From assembly GCA_963707965.1 (NCBI GenBank), contig CAVPRR010000005.1, positions 1-64,000 on the forward strand: a DNA stretch of 64,000 nucleotides, read 5' to 3'. Position numbers and translations under genes: made by a program. This stretch comes from VRUE01 sp963707965 (GTDB lineage: Bacteria > Actinomycetota > Thermoleophilia > Solirubrobacterales > 70-9). This document shows, one piece after another, positions 50,210-58,771 of the stretch. The stretch's first letter is position 1. The number at the start of each line of letters is the position of its first letter. Below the pieces are notes generated by a model that did no database searches, was not told the DNA's origin, and saw only the letters and a program-made list of their open reading frames with translations.

Positions 50210-51721
50210 CTACCCGGCGAGCACCGGCCGCTGCGCCGGGTACGTGTCGACGATCTCGTAGAGCGTCGTGCGCTGGGCCGGTTCCCGGCCTCCCGCGCGG
50301 GCAGCCTCGATCAGTTGCTCCGGCTCCAGCCGCACCCCGTGCTGCGAGCCGGCCATGCGCGAGATGTTCTCCTCCATCAGCGTGCCGCCGAGGTCGTTGA
50401 CCCCCCAGCGCAGCGCCTCGGTGGCCGCCTCGAGCCCCATCTTCACCCAGCTCGCCTGCAGGTTCGGGATGGTCCTGCCCAGTGCCAGCCGGAAGGCGGC
50501 GGTGTGCTTCAGGTTCTCCCCGGCCGAGATCTCCTCGATGCCGTGCGTGCGACCCAGCATCGTGTTGAAGGGGATGAAACTGAGTGGCACGAACTCGGTG
50601 ATCCCGCCCGTCCGTTCCTGCAGGGCCCGAACCACCCGCATGTGGCGGGCCAGCTCGCGCGGTTCCTCGATGTGCCCGAACATCACGGTCGAGGTCGAGC
50701 GGAGGCCGGCCCGGTGCGAGGCTTCGATGATCTCCACCCAGCGCTCGACCGGCAGCTTGTTGGGGGAGATCCGCTGGCGCACCCCGTCGTCCAGAACCTC
50801 CGCTGCGGTTCCGGGTGTGGATCCGAGCCCGCACTCGATCAGGTACTCGAACACAGCGTCGGGCTCCCTACCCGAGCGCTCGCACATGTAATGGATCTCC
50901 ATCGGCGAGTAGGCGTGAAGGTGCAGCTGCGGGGCCACCTCCTGCGCGAGCTGCAGCCACCTGCCGTACTTCTCCAGCGTAAGGTCGGGATGGATTCCAC
51001 CCTGCATGCAGATCTCGGTCGCCCCGAATTCGACCGCATCGCGCACCCGATCGGCGAAGTCGTCCTCGGAGACCTCGTAGGCATCGGGTGAGCGGCGCCC
51101 CTGTCCGAACCCGCAGAAGGCGCAGCCGACCACGCAGATGTTCGTGAAGTTGATGTTCCGGTTGACGACGAACGTGGCCCGGTCCCCGGCAAGCTCGGCC
51201 CGCAGCTCGTCGGCGGCGGCACGCATCTGCTCGACGACCTCCGGGCGCGTCTCGGCGAACAGCGCGGTCAGTTCGTCCTCGCTCAGCTCCTCCCCCCGGC
51301 GCCCCCTCGCGATCGCCCGCTCGGCGAGGCTCGAATCGATCCGCTCGTCCCGGCGCCGCCCCGACCCGCGCCGCGGGATGAAGCTCCAGTACTTCAGCTT
51401 GATCACGTCGAGGACCCCCTGCTCCATCCACTCGGGGCTCATGTACTGCGGGTAGACACAGAGCCTCTCCGTCAGCGCATACCCCTTCGGCGCCAGCCCC
51501 TTCCGCACCTCGTGCGGGCTGGGAAATGCGTGCTCGGGCGAGATGTGATCCCCGTTGGCCGAGAGCCCGCCCAAATCGGTTGCCCCGGCCTCGACCAGCT
51601 CGGGCCAGGAGCCGGACAGGTTTGGCGGAACCTGTATCCCCACGTCGGGCATCAGGCGCCGGCACTCGGAAATCAGCCGCTTGATGTCCCGCACGCCGAT
51701 CGAGCTGGCCCACTCCGGCAT
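50210..51721 (-). CDS. fbiC: FbiC 3' part: end of CofG half plus complete CofH half
   Basis: 503 aa if started at ATG 51719-51721 (MPEWASSIGV). Residues 1-115 (GIQVPPNLSG, DHISPEHAFPSPHEVRKG, YWSFIPRRGSG) are the C-terminal part of the CofG TIM barrel. CofH follows, with its own radical SAM motif ICVVGCAFCGFG at 195-205. It would add the tyrosine-derived part of Fo. It is in the +1 frame relative to 51759-52475 and cannot make full CofG alone. See the palindrome at 51726-51757. Confidence 0.85.
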   Translation of the reverse strand: MPEWASSIGVRDIKRLISECRRLMPDVGIQVPPNLSGSWPELVEAGATDLGGLSANGDHISPEHAFPSPHEVRKGLAPKGYALTERLCVYPQYMSPEWMEQGVLDVIKLKYWSFIPRRGSGRRRDERIDSSLAERAIARGRRGEELSEDELTALFAETRPEVVEQMRAAADELRAELAGDRATFVVNRNINFTNICVVGCAFCGFGQGRRSPDAYEVSEDDFADRVRDAVEFGATEICMQGGIHPDLTLEKYGRWLQLAQEVAPQLHLHAYSPMEIHYMCERSGREPDAVFEYLIECGLGSTPGTAAEVLDDGVRQRISPNKLPVERWVEIIEASHRAGLRSTSTVMFGHIEEPRELARHMRVVRALQERTGGITEFVPLSFIPFNTMLGRTHGIEEISAGENLKHTAAFRLALGRTIPNLQASWVKMGLEAATEALRWGVNDLGGTLMEENISRMAGSQHGVRLEPEQLIEAARAGGREPAQRTTLYEIVDTYPAQRPVLAG

Positions 51722-51725
51722 GAGC

Positions 51726-51757
51726 AGCGGGGAGTCCCCCGCGGGGGACTCCCCGCT
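51726..51757. repeat. Perfect 32-bp palindrome inside fbiC
   Basis: Arms AGCGGGGAGTCCCCC (51726-51740) and GGGGGACTCCCCGCT (51743-51757) around a self-complementary GC. It lies at the exact point where the fbiC reading frame changes. In the reading frame of the 3' part it encodes a Ser/Pro/Gly-rich SGESPAGDSP stretch that families of FbiC do not normally have. Confidence 0.9.
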
Positions 51758-51758
51758 C

Positions 51759-52475
51759 TGTTGCTCCGGCGGGGGCTTCCCCGTTACCCGTCCAGCGAAG
51801 GTGTGAAGCCTGGTCGGCGATATCGGCGACCTCCCGCCCGTAGTACCGCGGGTGCGGAACGAAGTTCTGGAGGATGACCTCCTGGATATGCCCATAGCGG
51901 CTGTGGAGCTCGGCGATGGCTTCCAGCGATTCGACCTGCTCCTGCTCCGTCTCGCCGATCCCGACGAGGATCCCCGTCGTGAACGGGATCTTCAGCGCGC
52001 CGGCGGCCTCGATCGTCGCCAGCCGCTGAGTCGGGTGCTTGGTAGGCGAGCCGGCGTGGACGGTGTCCATCAAGCGCTCGGCGATCGACTCCAGCATCAA
52101 GCCCTGAGAGGCGGTGACCTCCCGGAGACGTGCCAGGTCGTCAGAGCTGAGGACGCCGATGTTCGTATGCGGCAGGATCCCGCGCTCCAGCGCCCGTTCG
52201 CAAGCCCAGACCACGTAGGAGGTGAAGTCGCCGTGGCCCCACTCGGCGAGCTTGGCAGCGACGATCGGGTTGACCTCGGGCCGCTCGCCGGTGAGCACCA
52301 GGAGCTCCTTGGCATTACGGCGCACAGCCTCCTCCAGGCGAGCTTCGACTTCCTCGGGGGCGTAGATATGAGCCTGGCGGGTCGCGAATGCGCAGTACTT
52401 GCAGTAGCACTGGCAGGTGCGGGAAAGCGAGAGCGTGTAGTTCCGCGAGAAGGTGACCCGGCGCACGAGGCTCAA
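51759..52475 (-). CDS. fbiC: FbiC 5' part: N-terminal CofG half, frameshifted downstream
   Basis: 239 codons to the palindrome. CofG features: radical SAM cluster CQCYCKYC (residues 21-28), AKELLVLTGERPEVNP, LMLESIAERLMDTVHAGSPT, IPFTTGILVGIGET and EVILQNFVPHPRYYGREVAD. It catalyses radical formation of Fo (7,8-didemethyl-8-hydroxy-5-deazariboflavin). No stop follows; in its own frame the sequence continues as meaningless codons to 50868, while the true continuation is in the +1 frame. The start is TTG 52473-52475, or GTG 52466. Confidence 0.8.
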
Positions 52476-52543
52476 GCTACCGCAGGCATGCCGCCGCCGG
52501 GCCGCGAGGGCCGGCTGCTGAATGGCTCAGAAGACCTCTGCGC

Positions 52544-53308
52544 TCAGGCCGTGGAGCCGGCGCCTGGCTTGGGCGCGGCGGGGGCCTTGACCCGCTCGGG
52601 CGACTCGGTGGGAGCCGGCCCGCCCGGCTCGAGCACCAACTTGAAGACGGCCGCGGCAAGCAGCGAGCCGACAATCGGGCCAACCAGGTATGGCCAGACG
52701 CCGCCCCACTCGTTGCCGACCAGCGCCGGCCCGAACCAGCGGGCCGGGTTGAAGGAGCCGCCGGTGAGGGGCCCGCCAACCATGACGATGAACCCGAGCG
52801 TCGTGCCGATCGCGAGCGGCGCCCACTCCTTGAAGCTCTTCTTCGAGAAGACCGCGGCGAGGATGACCAGCACGAGGCAGAAGGTCCCAATTGCCTCGAC
52901 GATCGAGCCCTGGAAGTTGCCGCCGAGCAGGCCGGTCACCTGGGGAGCGGCGTAGTGCGTTGCCCGGCCCTCGTCGAGCAGCAGCCCCTTGGCCAGCAGG
53001 GCCCCGAGCACCCCTCCGGAGAGCTGGGCGAGCATGTAGATCACCGCGTCGACCGGGGCTATCCGCTTGATCGCCGCAGCCGCGAGCGTCACGGCGGGGT
53101 TGAAGTGGCCGCCACTGACCACGCCGAACATGACGATCAGGCCAAACAGCAGGAAGGCGTGGACGAGACCGACGACGGCGAAGTCCGAACCGAACTGCGC
53201 TTCGTTTCCGGTGGCCACGAACAGCACAACCACGCTTACGATGAAGAACACCAGCAAGAAGGTGCCAATCAACTCAGCCAGATATGCCGCTAGTCCTCGC
53301 TCCTGCAC
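52544..53308 (-). CDS. MIP-family channel (aquaporin or glycerol facilitator)
   Basis: 254 aa, GTG start with GGAGGAGGAG upstream. Six helices and the two half-helix NPA motifs GGHFNPAVTL and GGSFNPARWFG. Arg after the second NPA is in the filter position. Selectivity (water versus glycerol) cannot be set from the sequence alone. A Pro-rich C-terminal tail ~30 residues long is cytoplasmic. Divergent from the lipoprotein at 53370. Confidence 0.93.
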   Translation of the reverse strand: MQERGLAAYLAELIGTFLLVFFIVSVVVLFVATGNEAQFGSDFAVVGLVHAFLLFGLIVMFGVVSGGHFNPAVTLAAAAIKRIAPVDAVIYMLAQLSGGVLGALLAKGLLLDEGRATHYAAPQVTGLLGGNFQGSIVEAIGTFCLVLVILAAVFSKKSFKEWAPLAIGTTLGFIVMVGGPLTGGSFNPARWFGPALVGNEWGGVWPYLVGPIVGSLLAAAVFKLVLEPGGPAPTESPERVKAPAAPKPGAGSTA

Positions 53309-53369
53309 GTCTCCTCCTCCTCGGTCCCTGATTCGGATAGCGGCGGCAGTCTACCCGGATCGCCCCCGT

Positions 53370-54347
53370 ATGAATACCTTTCCCCCTCGAATGGGACGAG
53401 TTGCCGCGCTGCTGGCGGCCGCTCTGCTGCTTGCCGGCGCAGCCGGCTGCGGGAGCGGCGCTGAACCGGGCGCGCCGGACGGCGCGACCGTCGTCCTGGA
53501 TTTCACGCCGAACGCCGTCCACTCCGGCATCTACTCCGCGCGGCGTCAGGGCTACTACCGCGGTGCCGGGGTCGAGCTGACCGTCCGCCGGCCAGGCGAC
53601 TCAACCGATGCGCCAAAGCTGCTGGAGGCCGGTCGCGTGGAGTTCACGCTCCTCGACATCCACGACCTGGGGATTGCCCGCGAGCGGGGCCTCGACGTGA
53701 TTGGCGTGATGCCGATCGTCCAGCGGCCCCTTGCCTCGGTCATCGCCCGCGGCGACGGCCCGGTGCGCCGCCCCCGTGATCTTGAGGGCCGCACCGTGGG
53801 CGTGACCGGGCTGCCGTCAGACGAGGCCGTCGTCGACTCCGTGGTCGCAGCCGATGGCGGAGACCCAACCCGGGTGAACCGGGTCACGATCGGCTTCAAC
53901 GCCGTCTCCATACTTGCCGCCGGCAAGATCGACGGGGCAACCGGCTTCTGGAACGCCGAGGGGGTTGCGCTGCAGCGCCAGGGGGTGCCGATTCGGGTCT
54001 TCAAGGTCGACCGCTTCGGCGCCCCGCCCTACCCTGAGCTGGTCCTCGCCACCTCGCGCGGGACGATCGAGCGGGACCCGCGGCTGGTTCGCGCGATGGC
54101 CGCCGCGACGGCGCGCGGCTACGAATTCGCTTCGGAGCACCCCGGTCGCGCCCTCGACGACCTGCTGGCCGCCGTCCCGGGTCTCGACCGTGCCGACCAG
54201 GCGGCCCAGCTTCGCGTCCTGCGACCGGACCTCCGCCCCGCTCCCTTCGACCCCGCGGTGCTGCGCGCCTGGGCGCGATGGGACCTCGAGCACGGCCTGC
54301 TCAAGCGACCCCTCGACGTCGGGGCGGCGTTCCTGCTGAACCCCTGA
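53370..54347 (+). CDS. ABC-type substrate-binding lipoprotein, NMT1/THI5-like
   Basis: 325 aa. Lipobox LAGAAGC at residues ~23-29. The fold begins VVLDFTPNAVHSGIYSARRQ, continues IHDLGIARERGLDVIGVMPI and ends with a second lobe, as in ThiY-like pyrimidine/thiamine-precursor or nitrate/taurine-type binding proteins. No permease or ATPase is next to it, so it is an orphan binding protein or serves a transporter elsewhere. ATG 53370 or 53391. Confidence 0.83.
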   Translation: MNTFPPRMGRVAALLAAALLLAGAAGCGSGAEPGAPDGATVVLDFTPNAVHSGIYSARRQGYYRGAGVELTVRRPGDSTDAPKLLEAGRVEFTLLDIHDLGIARERGLDVIGVMPIVQRPLASVIARGDGPVRRPRDLEGRTVGVTGLPSDEAVVDSVVAADGGDPTRVNRVTIGFNAVSILAAGKIDGATGFWNAEGVALQRQGVPIRVFKVDRFGAPPYPELVLATSRGTIERDPRLVRAMAAATARGYEFASEHPGRALDDLLAAVPGLDRADQAAQLRVLRPDLRPAPFDPAVLRAWARWDLEHGLLKRPLDVGAAFLLNP

Positions 54348-54354
54348 CGCCACT

Positions 54355-54465
54355 GGAGTCGCGTGTATCGGCTGCGCGCTGTCTCTTTCGCCTCGCGCAT
54401 CGCTGCTCCCGCCGAGTGGTCTGTGCGAAAAGGGAGCGCCGCTTGCAGCCGATACGCCCGACTCC
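54355..54465. repeat. 111-bp long imperfect hairpin with 25-bp ends
   Basis: Ends 54355-54379 and 54441-54465 pair as an inverted repeat over 25 bp (four mismatches), with a fully matching core GTATCGGCTGC/GCAGCCGATAC, and pairing continues inward (CTTTCGC/GCGAAAAG). It fills the gap between convergent genes. MITE-like element or very long terminator; no coding sense. Confidence 0.6.
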
Positions 54466-54468
54466 CCT

Positions 54469-54804
54469 TCAGGTACCGCGATCGTCCGAAAGCAGCCGGT
54501 CCACAAGCTGCGGGAGCTCGCGAGCAAGGCGCGAGCGGGGCACCACGAGGTTGACTCCCGCCGCCTCTGCGGCCCGCCTGGTCTCGGCGTCGACGTGCGA
54601 GTAGTAGCCGAGGACGGGAACGCCGAGACCAACCAGGGCCTCCGGGTTCCCAGCGTCGAGGTCAGCGACGATCAGCTCTGCCTCGCCGGGGTGAGCCTCA
54701 GCAAGCTCGCGAACGAGTGTGACCTCGTGGCCGGCTGCGCGAAGCGTCCCCTCGACCTTGCTGCCGAGCAGGAGATCAGGAGCGACGGCGACGACCCTGG
54801 CCAC
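54469..54804 (-). CDS. Response-regulator-receiver-like small protein
   Basis: 111 aa. VVAVAPDLLLGSKVEGTLRA starts an alpha/beta receiver-like fold; Asp residues appear in LIVADLDAG at the expected strand-3 position, and GYYSHVDAETRRAAEAAGVN corresponds to strands 4-5. A degenerate site (no full D-D-K set) suggests a non-canonical or allosteric receiver. GTG start overlaps the previous stop by one base. Unknown target. Confidence 0.65.
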   Translation of the reverse strand: MARVVAVAPDLLLGSKVEGTLRAAGHEVTLVRELAEAHPGEAELIVADLDAGNPEALVGLGVPVLGYYSHVDAETRRAAEAAGVNLVVPRSRLARELPQLVDRLLSDDRGT

Positions 54805-55166
54805 TACAGGACGCGGCGCTGGCGAAACTCTTGACGCACGCTCTCGGGGCGACCCCACATCTGCACGACCTCGGCGCGACCCTCCCGCACCTCGCGGAGC
54901 TGCATCTCGCCGGTGACTCCATCCTCGTCCAGCTTCTCCAGCACGCCCTTCACCGTCTCGGCAGCTGCCGCGTGTCCGAAGCTGTGGGCAACGAACAGGC
55001 GCCACTGCCAGTCGGCCTTCGAGTAGGGCCGGGCATTCACCTGGCTCAGCGCCACGGCGGTGTCGACGTAGCGGCTCTCATCGTCGATCCGCAGGTCCAG
55101 CTCGAGGTCCGTCCAGTCGGGCGGCATCGCATCGAGCACCTCTTGAAAGTCATCAGCCAAGCTCAT
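54804..55166 (-). CDS. Conserved hypothetical protein
   Basis: 120 aa from ATG 55164-55166 (MSLADDFQEVLDAMPPDWTD). Acidic, with helical pattern and WQWRLFVAHSFGHAAAAETV. I do not recognise a domain. It overlaps the receiver-like gene by one base, so the two are coupled. Its N-terminus resembles actinobacterial hypotheticals near metal-transport genes. Confidence 0.6.
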   Translation of the reverse strand: MSLADDFQEVLDAMPPDWTDLELDLRIDDESRYVDTAVALSQVNARPYSKADWQWRLFVAHSFGHAAAAETVKGVLEKLDEDGVTGEMQLREVREGRAEVVQMWGRPESVRQEFRQRRVL

Positions 55167-55216
55167 GCGGGAAGGGTATCTGGGTGGGGAGCAGGGTGAC
55201 CCCGCCAGGGCGCGAC

Positions 55217-56581
55217 TCACGCGAACAGGTCGACGATCAGGAAGGCGTTGAGGGCGATGATCAGCGCGGCAAAGGTCGCCGCCAGGGCGGTCAACCAGCC
55301 GGGGTTTGCCAGCGAACCCATGATGTCGCGACGGCGGGCGATGATCAGCAGCGGCACGAGTGCGAACGGGATGCCGAAGGAGAGGACGACCTGGCTGAGG
55401 ACGAGGGCATCGGTCGGGTTGAAGCCGATGCCGAGCACCAGCAGCGCCGGAGCAAGCGTGATGGCGCGGCGCAGGAAGATCGGGATGCTGCGGCGGATGA
55501 AGCCCTGCATCACCACCTGTCCCGCCATCGTCCCCACGGATGACGACGCGAAGCCGGAGGCCAGCAGAGCGACACCGAAGATGGTCGCGGCGTTACCGGA
55601 GACCAGTGTCTTCAGCCCATCGAAGGCGCCTTCGATGCTGTCGACGCCGGTCATGCCGCTGGTGTTGAAGAGCGCCGCGGCGACGATCATCATCGAGAGG
55701 TTGACCAGGCCGGCCAGAGAGAGGGCGATCACCACGTCGACCCGCTCGAAGCCGAGGATTCGCTTCTTCTCGGCCTCGTCGCGCCCGACGATCCGCTTCT
55801 GCGTCAGTGCCGAGTGCAGGTAGACGACATGGGGCATCACCGTCGCACCGATGATCCCGGTGGCGAGGAGGATGCTCTCGGTGCCGGCGAACCCCGGCAC
55901 GAACAGGTGCTTGGCCACGTCCCCCGCCACCGGCTTCGCGTGGAACAACTCGACCACAAAGGAGGCGACCACCACGCCAACCAGCGCGGTGATCCCCGCC
56001 TCCAGCCGCCGGAAGCCCATCTGCTGCAGGCCGAGGATCGCGAAGGCGCCGGCGCCGGCGATCAGGCCGGCCGGGAAGAGGGGAATGCCGAAGAGCAGGT
56101 TGAGCCCGAGCGCGGCACCGACCACCTCGGCGACGTCGGTCGCCATCGCGACGAGCTCGGCCTGAAGCCAGAGGCCGATCGAGGTTCGCCGCGAGAAGGT
56201 CTCCCGGCACAGTTCGGCGAGGTTGCGGCCGGTCGCTATCCCCAGCTTCGCCGACTGGGTCTGGATGAGCATCGCGATCAGGTTGGCGGACAGCACCACC
56301 CAGAGCAGCAGGTAGCCGAACTTTGCGCCGCCGGCGATGTTGGTGGCGAAGTTGCCCGGGTCGATGTAGGCGACAGCGGCGATGAACGCCGGGCCGAGAA
56401 ACGGCCAGATGCGCCCAATGCCCCGGCTGTGGCCCTCGAGCGAGCGGCGCGCCGCTGCGGCGACCGCCGCCTCACCCGGGAGGACGTCCTCGACCCTCGC
56501 CTCTCCGGAAACTCCGTCCTCCGCCTCCGACTGGCCCCCGATGACCTCCTCGAGCTCCGCCTCGGCGACCTTCGGCTTCAC
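55217..56581 (-). CDS. mntH: NRAMP divalent metal transporter
   Basis: 454 aa, GTG start overlapping mntR by 4 nt (GTGA). Eleven helices. TM1 metal motif YIDPGNFATN (DPGN) and TM6 MPHVVYLHSAL (MPH) mark NRAMP proteins that import Mn2+ or Fe2+ with protons. An extra acidic N-terminal tail of ~45 residues is unusual. Transcribed with mntR from the operator at 57016-57050. Confidence 0.93.
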   Translation of the reverse strand: MKPKVAEAELEEVIGGQSEAEDGVSGEARVEDVLPGEAAVAAAARRSLEGHSRGIGRIWPFLGPAFIAAVAYIDPGNFATNIAGGAKFGYLLLWVVLSANLIAMLIQTQSAKLGIATGRNLAELCRETFSRRTSIGLWLQAELVAMATDVAEVVGAALGLNLLFGIPLFPAGLIAGAGAFAILGLQQMGFRRLEAGITALVGVVVASFVVELFHAKPVAGDVAKHLFVPGFAGTESILLATGIIGATVMPHVVYLHSALTQKRIVGRDEAEKKRILGFERVDVVIALSLAGLVNLSMMIVAAALFNTSGMTGVDSIEGAFDGLKTLVSGNAATIFGVALLASGFASSSVGTMAGQVVMQGFIRRSIPIFLRRAITLAPALLVLGIGFNPTDALVLSQVVLSFGIPFALVPLLIIARRRDIMGSLANPGWLTALAATFAALIIALNAFLIVDLFA

Positions 56582-57024
56582 CGCCCATGCCCCTCGTCGA
56601 CCGGCGGCCGGAGATCGGGGCCGGGGATCGGAGTGCCATGCGGATCGTGGCTCGGCTCGCCCAGCTTGGCGGCGATCAGCAGCTCGAGCTCCTCGGAGAT
56701 GTGGTGCTCGAGCACCTCGGCCTCCGCGTGCACCTGGTCCTCGGACATTCCCAGAGCCTCCGCCAGGTAGGTCTCGATCAGCCGGTGGTGGCGGATCACC
56801 TCCAGCGCGACCTTCTCGCCGGCCGGTGTCAGGACGACCCCCCTGTAGGGCGTGTGGTGGACGAGCCCCATCTCATCGAGCCGTTTGAGCATCGACGTCG
56901 CTGTGGCGGGCGTCACGCCGATCCGCTCGGCGACCTCACCGTTGAGGACCGGGCCGGCCCGGTCCCCGGAGAGTGCGTAGATCGCCTTCGCGTAGTCCTC
57001 GATCGCCTCGGAGGATTTAGACAT
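56578..57024 (-). CDS. mntR: DtxR-family metalloregulator, MntR type
   Basis: 148 aa with winged HTH (EDYAKAIYALSG, RIGVTPATATSMLKRLDEMG) and the dimerisation/metal domain (EVIRHHRLIETYLAEALGMS, EAEVLEHHISEELELLI). The SH3-like third domain of IdeR/DtxR is missing, as in MntR. With mntH on the same transcript it probably represses Mn uptake when Mn is plentiful. A Pro/His-rich tail follows (HDPHGTPIPGPDLRPP). Confidence 0.92.
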   Translation of the reverse strand: MSKSSEAIEDYAKAIYALSGDRAGPVLNGEVAERIGVTPATATSMLKRLDEMGLVHHTPYRGVVLTPAGEKVALEVIRHHRLIETYLAEALGMSEDQVHAEAEVLEHHISEELELLIAAKLGEPSHDPHGTPIPGPDLRPPVDEGHGR

Positions 57025-57050
57025 ACCTAAATTATTTTGGCATATCTAAA
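57016..57050. promoter_or_regulatory. Double MntR-type operator
   Basis: Two 16-bp imperfect palindromes of the TTTAGGTAT...CTAAA type: TTTAGACATACCTAAA (57016-57031) and TTTTGGCATATCTAAA (57035-57050), centres 19 bp apart. The first overlaps the mntR start codon. AT-rich here, against the high GC around. Autoregulation of mntR-mntH is the natural reading; it might also touch the divergent ygfZ gene. Confidence 0.75.
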
Positions 57051-57091
57051 AAATGTCCGCCCGCCCAGCCGACCCTCCTAGAATCGCTGTG

Positions 57092-58045
57092 ATGACCGAC
57101 CGGGTGGCAATCGAGCTGGACGCCCAGTACCGGCAGCTGCGCGAGGAGTGCGGCCTGCTCGACTGCTCGGCGCGCGGCAAGCTGCTGGTGAGCGGTCCCG
57201 ACGCGGCCGACTACCTGCAGGGCCAGCTCACCAATGACGTCGAGGCCCTCGACCCGGGCGGCGGCCACTACGCGGCGCTGCTGGACCGCAAGGGGCACAT
57301 GCAGGCCGACATGCGGGTGCTGCGCCTGGCACCGGGGCGGTTCTGGATCGACTCCGAGCCAGAGGCTCTGGAGGCGGCGAGCCGCCATCTGGAGATGTAC
57401 AAGATCGGCAGGGACGTCCAGGTGGCCGATCTCACCGCGGAGCGCGCCATCCTCTCGCTGCTCGGCCCGCGCAGCGCCGAGATCGCCGGCACGGCCGCCC
57501 TGCCCGAGCACTCCTGCGAGCCGCTGACGGTGCACGGGGTCGAGTGCCTGGCGGTGGGAACACGGCATGGAGTGGACCTGATCGCCGAGGCAACCGAGGC
57601 GAACCGCCTGCGGGGGGCCCTGACAGCCGCCGGCGCCGTGGGGGTCGAGCCCCAGGCGGCCGACATTCTGCGAATCGAGGCCGGAACGCCGCGCTTCGGC
57701 GCCGAGATGAGCAGCGAGACGATGCCGGCGGAGGCGGGCATCGTCGAGAGAGCCGTCAGCCTCACCAAGGGTTGCTACATAGGCCAGGAGCCGGTCGCCC
57801 GCCTCCACTACAGAGGAAAGCCGAACCGCCACCTCCGCGGGCTCGCGCTGAGCGCCCCGGTCGAGGCGGGGAGCCCCCTTCTGCTCGGCGAGAAGGAGGT
57901 TGGACGGGTCGGCAGCGCGTGCATCTCCCCCGCCTATGGCCCGATCGCCCTGGCAATCGTCCGCCGCGAGGCGGAGTCCGGCGCGGAGCTGGCCGTAGGT
58001 GAAGATGACGTTACGGCTCGCGTTGTCGACTTGCCGTTCGGCTAG
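57092..58045 (+). CDS. ygfZ: YgfZ/GcvT-like folate-binding protein
   Basis: 317 aa from ATG 57092. The C-terminal signature KGCYIGQEPVARLHYRGKPN is the YgfZ K-G-C-[YF]-x-G-Q-E motif with its conserved Cys. N-terminal GcvT-like domain with GLLDCSARGKLLVSGPDAADYL. Assists Fe-S cluster maintenance through folate. The window includes several Fe-S enzymes (radical SAM). Stop 11 nt before the next lipoprotein gene. Confidence 0.9.
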   Translation: MTDRVAIELDAQYRQLREECGLLDCSARGKLLVSGPDAADYLQGQLTNDVEALDPGGGHYAALLDRKGHMQADMRVLRLAPGRFWIDSEPEALEAASRHLEMYKIGRDVQVADLTAERAILSLLGPRSAEIAGTAALPEHSCEPLTVHGVECLAVGTRHGVDLIAEATEANRLRGALTAAGAVGVEPQAADILRIEAGTPRFGAEMSSETMPAEAGIVERAVSLTKGCYIGQEPVARLHYRGKPNRHLRGLALSAPVEAGSPLLLGEKEVGRVGSACISPAYGPIALAIVRREAESGAELAVGEDDVTARVVDLPFG

Positions 58046-58056
58046 ATTCCGCCGCG

Positions 58057-58569
58057 ATGGGTCGTTGGAGAGGCAGGCAACCGGCTGCGAGGCCACGCGC
58101 GACTGGCTGGGTGCTCGCCTGTGCAGTTGGCGCGCTTGCGGTCGCTGGCTGCGGGGCCCAGGAACACGTCAACGACCCGCGACCGCAACCGCCCACCCGG
58201 GTCAGCGTCTCGGTCAGCGACGACGGGGTGACCGTGCAGCCGCAGCGGATCGCGATCGGTCCCGAACCCACGCAGCAGATTCCCCAGAACCAGCACGCGG
58301 GCCAGCCGCCGGTCCGCTCCGAGGTGCCCCTCAAGGTCGTTCTCGTCGCGGCCAACCTGACCGATGTCGACTCCCGACTCGAGGTGCGCGGCCCAGGCAA
58401 GAGCGCGAGCTCGGAACCGCTGGTCGCCAACGGCGCCGTCACCCTCCTGGCCTCCCTCCCCACCGGCATCTACACGGTCAGCGCCGCCGACGTGCGCGGT
58501 GCCACGCCCGGCAGGCTCGTCGTCGGCCCCTACCGCAGCTCTTCGGAGAACGACGTCCTCCTGCCGTAG
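58057..58569 (+). CDS. Small secreted lipoprotein
   Basis: 170 aa with signal and lipobox LAVAGC (Cys ~32). The mature domain is beta-rich (VPLKVVLVAANLTDVDSRLE, LVANGAVTLLASLPTGIYTV), in the style of a plastocyanin-like or Ig-like fold without visible copper ligands. Function unknown; 11 nt after ygfZ, probably cotranscribed. The gap 58570-58771 has only a 14-nt direct repeat GCTCTCTGCGGTGG. Confidence 0.75.
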   Translation: MGRWRGRQPAARPRATGWVLACAVGALAVAGCGAQEHVNDPRPQPPTRVSVSVSDDGVTVQPQRIAIGPEPTQQIPQNQHAGQPPVRSEVPLKVVLVAANLTDVDSRLEVRGPGKSASSEPLVANGAVTLLASLPTGIYTVSAADVRGATPGRLVVGPYRSSSENDVLLP

Positions 58570-58771
58570 CCCGCTCTCTGCGGTGGGTCGGCCTCCGCGA
58601 GGGGACGCTCTCTGCGGTGGCGACTACATCCTCCCTCGCGTTCTGTCCGGAGCGAATCTCATCCTGGTACGGCCTTCGATCGAGGGCACGTAACCCAGAA
58701 GGCGCGCCGCGTCCTCGCCGGTCCTGAGGGATTCGGCGTACGGCGGGGAGAGTGCCGGAGAGGAACTGAAC

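Noticed and set aside
58570..58620. Direct repeat GCTCTCTGCGGTGG
   Set aside because: Two short copies in a small spacer with no further structure; probably chance or slippage.
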